A DNA stretch of 8,556 bases from JAVBOP01 sp031550405 (GTDB taxonomy: Bacteria > Bacteroidota > Ignavibacteria > Kapaibacteriales > UBA2268): NCBI GenBank assembly GCA_031550405.1, contig JAVBOP010000084.1:1-8556 (forward strand), in the 5' to 3' direction. The stretch's first letter is position 1, and every line of letters begins with the position of its first letter. The notes under the pieces were generated by a model. That model had not been told where the DNA came from. It was given only the letters and a program-made list of their open reading frames with translations, and did not search any database. Position numbers and translations under genes: made by a program. Shown one piece after another: positions 5,222 through 8,556 of the stretch.

Positions 5222-7750
5222 TTAAAATGGTAAATTGAAATTTAATAAAAAGCCCCACTTGTCTTTGGCATAATGTCCTATTCCGAATCTTGCTTCAATT
5301 GACCAGTATATGAATTCAGAAATGAAAATCGGTATTCGCCCCAAGCCTACACCAACTTCTGAATAAAAACCGTCATCCGTAGATTTGTAAAAATCTTTAT
5401 TATAATCCTGATTGCTTTTGTTGAAATATCTGCCATTGGTTGATGATACGCAAAGTTCTAACCCTCTGCCATATATGAGAGGTAAGCCAATAGCCCGCCA
5501 CCACCAGTCACGTAAATTAAAATTAATGTGAAATGAATAAAATTCTGTACCGCCATATTCTAATCCATAGGATGTTAAAAACGAATTATCGACGGGAATA
5601 AATATTGGCGACAAAATAGAAGCCTGCCTTATCGCAAATTGCTCCTGTACCGGCGTATTCCCTTCGGCAATGCCCGCAGTAAGAGCAAACACGCAATTCA
5701 TTTTGCCATAACCTGCCTCGAACAGCGGCACCTTCACTGCAACGTCTACTTTAGCAGTCGAAAAACTATAATTTGCATCACGATTTTTGCCGATTTGATA
5801 TCCAATCTTTCCCTTATATTGCAGTACATTATTATCCAGCTTATTAAAATCGCCAATCTCTATAACGTTCCTGAAAATAGAATAGTTACCATCGTTTGCA
5901 GCAGGATTGTCCCGCAGCGGAGCTTTAGTAAACAAAGAGAAATCAGTTGTTTTTGTCATTGTGCCTACGCTGAAATGCTCATATTGCGTATATATTTTAT
6001 ACTGCTTATAAGTAAACCCAAATTTAGCATTCCAGCCGATAGATTCATAATAATTATAATAATCTTCGTTGAAAAACAATATATTTAGCGCATTCATTAT
6101 CAAATCGGGCGAATCATAATCCGAAGCAAAGGCACGGTAATTCGAGAAATATTCTGCCGAAAAAAGCAGCTGTAAATAATTATGCTGCTTAAATCTTGCT
6201 CTGAAAACAGGCTGATTATAGTCAATTCTCGCATTTCCCATCCATTTATTCAAGCCCGTGCAATAAGCAATTGCCGCAGAAGTACTAATAATATAAGAGC
6301 CTAACGTTATGCCGCCGCCAGTTATATAATCAGTAGCACGATTATATGTATTGATGTAATTGGGCCAGTAAAAGCTAAAATCAAATTTATTGATTTTATA
6401 AGATGCTAAACTATCATAATTTATAGAATTTACGTTTATGTTTAACTTTTTAACTGCTGTATCAACATCTGCATATAGCTTTTCTTCTTCAGGCGTCAAA
6501 TGTTGAATTTCCCAATATCTGGATTGCGATGAATCAACATTTTGAGCTATCACAAAATTCGTGTCATTCTGTCTGTAAACAGAATCTGGCAAAGGTTGAT
6601 TTATCTTAATATCACTTAAAATTCCTGTCGCCTTTACTCCTGCATTGATGCGCATTCCCAACAAAACCTGAGCTTTTATCCTGATATCAAATTCATAGAA
6701 TGCAGGATACCAAATATCCTTTTCGATTTCTTCAAATTTTTCAATAACTGCAAGTTCTTCAACGAATTGCACTTTTGTATGTTCGCTTGGCTTCAGCTTT
6801 ACCTCAATTAAATTATATGTTCCTTCAATAATTCCAATTGTTCCTTGAAATGTTGGAAATACATGAGAATCTGGAATTACTTCAATGATATATACATATT
6901 TATCATCTATCAACTTCCGCTCTAACATGTTGAATTTATAATAGCTTAAAGCGTTATCGTTGAGCGGAGTAATAAAATAGGCATCTAATATTTGAACTTC
7001 ATTTTCTGAAAAATCTATAAAATTTTGTAGCGTAATTATATTATATTCTGTAGGAAAATTGGCAGTTTGGCGGCGCTGTACAATCTCAGCTTTATTAATA
7101 TTTTTTAATTTATCTACATATCTAACAGCAAAATTCTCCGTCAAAAACCCGCTCACAGCAGTTTTCGACAGCTTATCTTTCTCTTCTTTCGTCAATTCTT
7201 TATTCGTCGTATCTGCTTTTATATCATTGATTTGCGCACCATTAATACTTATACCTGCCCCACCAAATAAATCTTTCGTATCCAAGCCGAGCTTGCTATA
7301 CAGCAGGCATTGGACAGTCTTAATCTTTGCTGCATTTTCCTTCTTTTTAGCTATTGCACGGCGGACAACCTCCTCAGGATTAATTTCACCAATAACCTCA
7401 ACACTGCCGATTTCCACAGCTGTTGGCTTCAATCGAATATTAAGTGTATCCGCTTCTATATCAACGATTTGCGTCTTATATCCAAGTGAAGAAATCCGTA
7501 ATTGTCTGTTATTTTCCAGCTGACTTTTGGCAATACGAAACGTCCCATTTTTTTTGCTGTAAGTTCCTTTTTTAGTTCCGCTTATGCGTATTGTAGCATT
7601 TGGTACAGGCAAACCTGTTTCATCATCAAAAACAGTTCCAAAAACTGTTTGGTTTTGGGCAAATAATGTAACAGGAAAAAGGAATATCAAGGCTGCTAAT
7701 TGTATTATTTTCATATAGTTAATACTTTTCACAAATATTTTTTTAAGCAT
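5222..7750 (-). CDS. Outer-membrane protein with carboxypeptidase-regulatory-like domain and DUF5686-type barrel
   Basis: An 842-residue envelope protein. A signal peptide (MKIIQLAALIFLFPVTLFAQ, residues 13-32) is followed by a carboxypeptidase-regulatory-like beta-sandwich at about 36-108 (VFGTVFDDETGLPVPNATI, ISSLGYKTQIVDI). A linker with VEVIGEINPEEVVRRAI leads into the long DUF5686-like region from about 120 to the end. Its last 350 residues alternate polar and hydrophobic residues, are rich in Tyr, Phe and Asn, and end in LNFNLPF. A terminal Phe is the usual Bam recognition signal of outer-membrane beta-barrels. No TonB-dependent plug is visible, so this is not a SusC-type receptor. The molecular role of the family is not known to me. 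The start is uncertain: ATG 7750 gives the longest product, but ATG 7714 (Met13) would start directly at the signal peptide. Neither has a good Shine-Dalgarno. It converges with the adaptor gene across 70 bases. Confidence 0.87.
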   Translation of the reverse strand: MLKKIFVKSINYMKIIQLAALIFLFPVTLFAQNQTVFGTVFDDETGLPVPNATIRISGTKKGTYSKKNGTFRIAKSQLENNRQLRISSLGYKTQIVDIEADTLNIRLKPTAVEIGSVEVIGEINPEEVVRRAIAKKKENAAKIKTVQCLLYSKLGLDTKDLFGGAGISINGAQINDIKADTTNKELTKEEKDKLSKTAVSGFLTENFAVRYVDKLKNINKAEIVQRRQTANFPTEYNIITLQNFIDFSENEVQILDAYFITPLNDNALSYYKFNMLERKLIDDKYVYIIEVIPDSHVFPTFQGTIGIIEGTYNLIEVKLKPSEHTKVQFVEELAVIEKFEEIEKDIWYPAFYEFDIRIKAQVLLGMRINAGVKATGILSDIKINQPLPDSVYRQNDTNFVIAQNVDSSQSRYWEIQHLTPEEEKLYADVDTAVKKLNINVNSINYDSLASYKINKFDFSFYWPNYINTYNRATDYITGGGITLGSYIISTSAAIAYCTGLNKWMGNARIDYNQPVFRARFKQHNYLQLLFSAEYFSNYRAFASDYDSPDLIMNALNILFFNEDYYNYYESIGWNAKFGFTYKQYKIYTQYEHFSVGTMTKTTDFSLFTKAPLRDNPAANDGNYSIFRNVIEIGDFNKLDNNVLQYKGKIGYQIGKNRDANYSFSTAKVDVAVKVPLFEAGYGKMNCVFALTAGIAEGNTPVQEQFAIRQASILSPIFIPVDNSFLTSYGLEYGGTEFYSFHINFNLRDWWWRAIGLPLIYGRGLELCVSSTNGRYFNKSNQDYNKDFYKSTDDGFYSEVGVGLGRIPIFISEFIYWSIEARFGIGHYAKDKWGFLLNFNLPF

Positions 7751-7826
7751 CCGGCTATTATACTTTATTTTAAATGCTTCTAAATTACAAAAAAATATCG
7801 TTACCGCATGAAGCAGAATACCATAT

Positions 7827-7836
7827 TAGCATGCTA
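7827..7836. repeat. 10-bp perfect palindrome TAGCATGCTA in the divergent region
   Basis: TAGCATGCTA is its own reverse complement. It lies 34 bases upstream of the -7 box at 7870 and between two divergent genes, a position suited to an operator for a dimeric regulator. Its AGCAT/ATGCT half-sites recur in the inverted repeat at 7960-7975. A binding role is inferred from symmetry and placement only. Confidence 0.3.
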
Positions 7837-7869
7837 CAGCCTGTTCACACAAATATTAAGTTATTTTAA

Positions 7870-7877
7870 TATATTTG
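7870..7877 (+). promoter_or_regulatory. Bacteroidota-type -7 promoter box for the Crp/Fnr gene
   Basis: TATATTTG matches TAnnTTTG perfectly on the plus strand and is identical to the box upstream of the metallopeptidase. Transcription from about 7884 would give an unusually long leader of roughly 130 bases before the ATG at 8017. The expected TTTG upstream element is not evident: around 7844 only TTCA is found. Chance occurrence in A/T-rich spacer is possible. Confidence 0.33.
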
Positions 7878-7959
7878 CATTATAAGAGAATTGAAATGCA
7901 CAGAAGGGAGAAAGGGTTGTTTTGAGATAAAATAATTAATATTTTTATAATTTTACAAT

Positions 7960-7975
7960 AAGCATTAATATGCTT
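7960..7975 (+). repeat. Inverted repeat AAGCAT-TAAT-ATGCTT in the Crp/Fnr leader
   Basis: Six-base arms around a four-base centre, followed by CGTTTTTC. In RNA this is a small hairpin followed by U residues, so it could attenuate the transcript. In DNA it could be a regulator site, since Crp/Fnr proteins bind two-fold symmetric sequences and often regulate themselves. It lies 41 bases before the start codon. The sequence does not decide between these readings. Confidence 0.33.
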
Positions 7976-8016
7976 CGTTTTTCACATCATGATAAAAATT
8001 TATTATTTAATTCACT

Positions 8017-8556
8017 ATGAACAGGTACAATCAATTGAGCGTGGAAGCAGCTTCCACAATAATGGATACAGCTATAACGACGCATTTTTCTTATACTAAC
8101 CATTTGAAATGTAAGGAAGATACGGTTTTGCTGCATGAAGGCGATGTAGAATATGTTATATATCGCATTTCGGAAGGTATGGCTTATGTAGAATATAACG
8201 AAATCAACCCTCTAACTAATGAAGCTAATATAATAGCTGTTTATTTTCCGGGCGAATATGTTATTTCTTATGACGGCATATTAGGCAACAGCCCCACTCC
8301 CTATAACGTTAAAGCTATAAAAAATACAAACTATCACAAACTCACTAAAGGTGATTTCGCCTTTCTGAAATCTAAATATCCCACGCAAGCAAATCAAGTG
8401 AAGGATGCCGTAAACCGTCTTGGCTTACATGCTTTGGATATGCGGAGCAACAGAATTCAATATCTTCTTAATTATAAGCATGATGGAAAGGAACATCTAA
8501 AAGCACTGATTTTGCGAAAAGACCCAATTCTAAAAAAATCTAATAGAGTTAGTAAG
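8017..8556 (+). CDS. Crp/Fnr-family transcriptional regulator, 3' end beyond the window
   Basis: The frame is open for 180 codons from ATG 8017 (the first start after TAA 8008) to the window edge, with no stop. Residues about 20-125 form a cyclic-nucleotide-binding-type beta-roll: LLHEGDVEYVIYRISEGMAYVEY, then YFPGEYVISYDGILGNSPTPYNVKAI at the position of the phosphate-binding cassette. Residues about 125-160 match the long dimerisation helix of Crp-like proteins. HLKALILRKDPILKKSNRVSK stands just where Bacteroidota members lead into the winged helix-turn-helix, which would follow outside the window. The cassette lacks the conserved Arg-Ser/Thr used to bind cAMP in E. coli CRP, so a cAMP response is doubtful. 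No Shine-Dalgarno is visible. It is divergent from the outer-membrane protein gene and may regulate it or itself (inference). Effector and targets are unknown. Confidence 0.85.
   Translation, partial: MNRYNQLSVEAASTIMDTAITTHFSYTNHLKCKEDTVLLHEGDVEYVIYRISEGMAYVEYNEINPLTNEANIIAVYFPGEYVISYDGILGNSPTPYNVKAIKNTNYHKLTKGDFAFLKSKYPTQANQVKDAVNRLGLHALDMRSNRIQYLLNYKHDGKEHLKALILRKDPILKKSNRVSK

Noticed and set aside
5639..6088. 149-codon plus-strand open frame opposite the DUF5686 gene
   Set aside because: It lies wholly antisense to a gene with clear domain signals, has no recognisable domain and a biased composition. It is an open shadow of the real gene.
7059..7523. 154-codon plus-strand open frame opposite the N-terminal part of the DUF5686 gene
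   Set aside because: Its Ser/Ile/Phe-rich translation with apparent hydrophobic stretches comes from reading the complement of a Lys/Glu/Asn-rich coding region; no ribosome site or independent support.
7808..7885. 25-codon hydrophobic small frame (begins MKQNTILACYSLF) upstream of the Crp/Fnr gene
   Set aside because: No Shine-Dalgarno, overlaps the candidate -7 promoter box, and frames this short are expected by chance in 266 bases of spacer.
1..8556. CRISPR arrays, tRNA or rRNA genes, transposons and phage genes
   Set aside because: No regularly spaced repeats, cloverleaf-like sequences, ribosomal RNA motifs or transposase/integrase motifs were seen on either strand.

Overview
The window reads as a chromosomal segment of an A+T-rich member of the Bacteroidota (FCB group). 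The phylum call rests on three things seen in the proteins. One is a secreted peptidase ending in a type IX secretion (T9SS) sorting domain. The second is a large outer-membrane protein combining a carboxypeptidase-regulatory-like domain with a DUF5686-type barrel. The third is a pair of perfect TAnnTTTG promoter -7 boxes combined with generally poor Shine-Dalgarno sites. No rRNA, tRNA, CRISPR array, transposase or integrase was found.

Layout, left to right. Bases 1-59 (minus) may hold the first codons of another gene running off the left edge (weak). Bases 88-870 (minus) encode a TrmH/RlmB-type SPOUT rRNA 2'-O-methyltransferase. Bases 926-3850 (minus) encode a 974-residue secreted zinc metallopeptidase: signal peptide, FTP propeptide, HELGH gluzincin core, beta-sandwich domains, T9SS tail. 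A 215-base divergent intergenic region follows. It holds a promoter for the peptidase and a 25-codon open stretch whose stop overlaps the next start as ATGA. Bases 4066-5151 (plus) encode an RND-type periplasmic adaptor (membrane fusion protein) with no pump or outer-membrane channel beside it. It converges with bases 5222-7750 (minus), the DUF5686-like outer-membrane protein. A 266-base divergent region containing a -7 box and two inverted repeats leads to 8017-8556 (plus), the first 180 codons of a Crp/Fnr-family regulator cut by the window end.

The genes do not form one pathway. They look like separate transcription units: a housekeeping RNA methyltransferase, a secreted protease, an orphan efflux adaptor, an outer-membrane protein and a regulator. 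Three of the complete products are envelope or secreted proteins. Nothing here amounts to a clearly new multi-gene system. The best leads are the orphan adaptor with a possible gene remnant upstream, an EF-hand-like loop inside the peptidase, and the palindromes in the leader of the Crp/Fnr gene.
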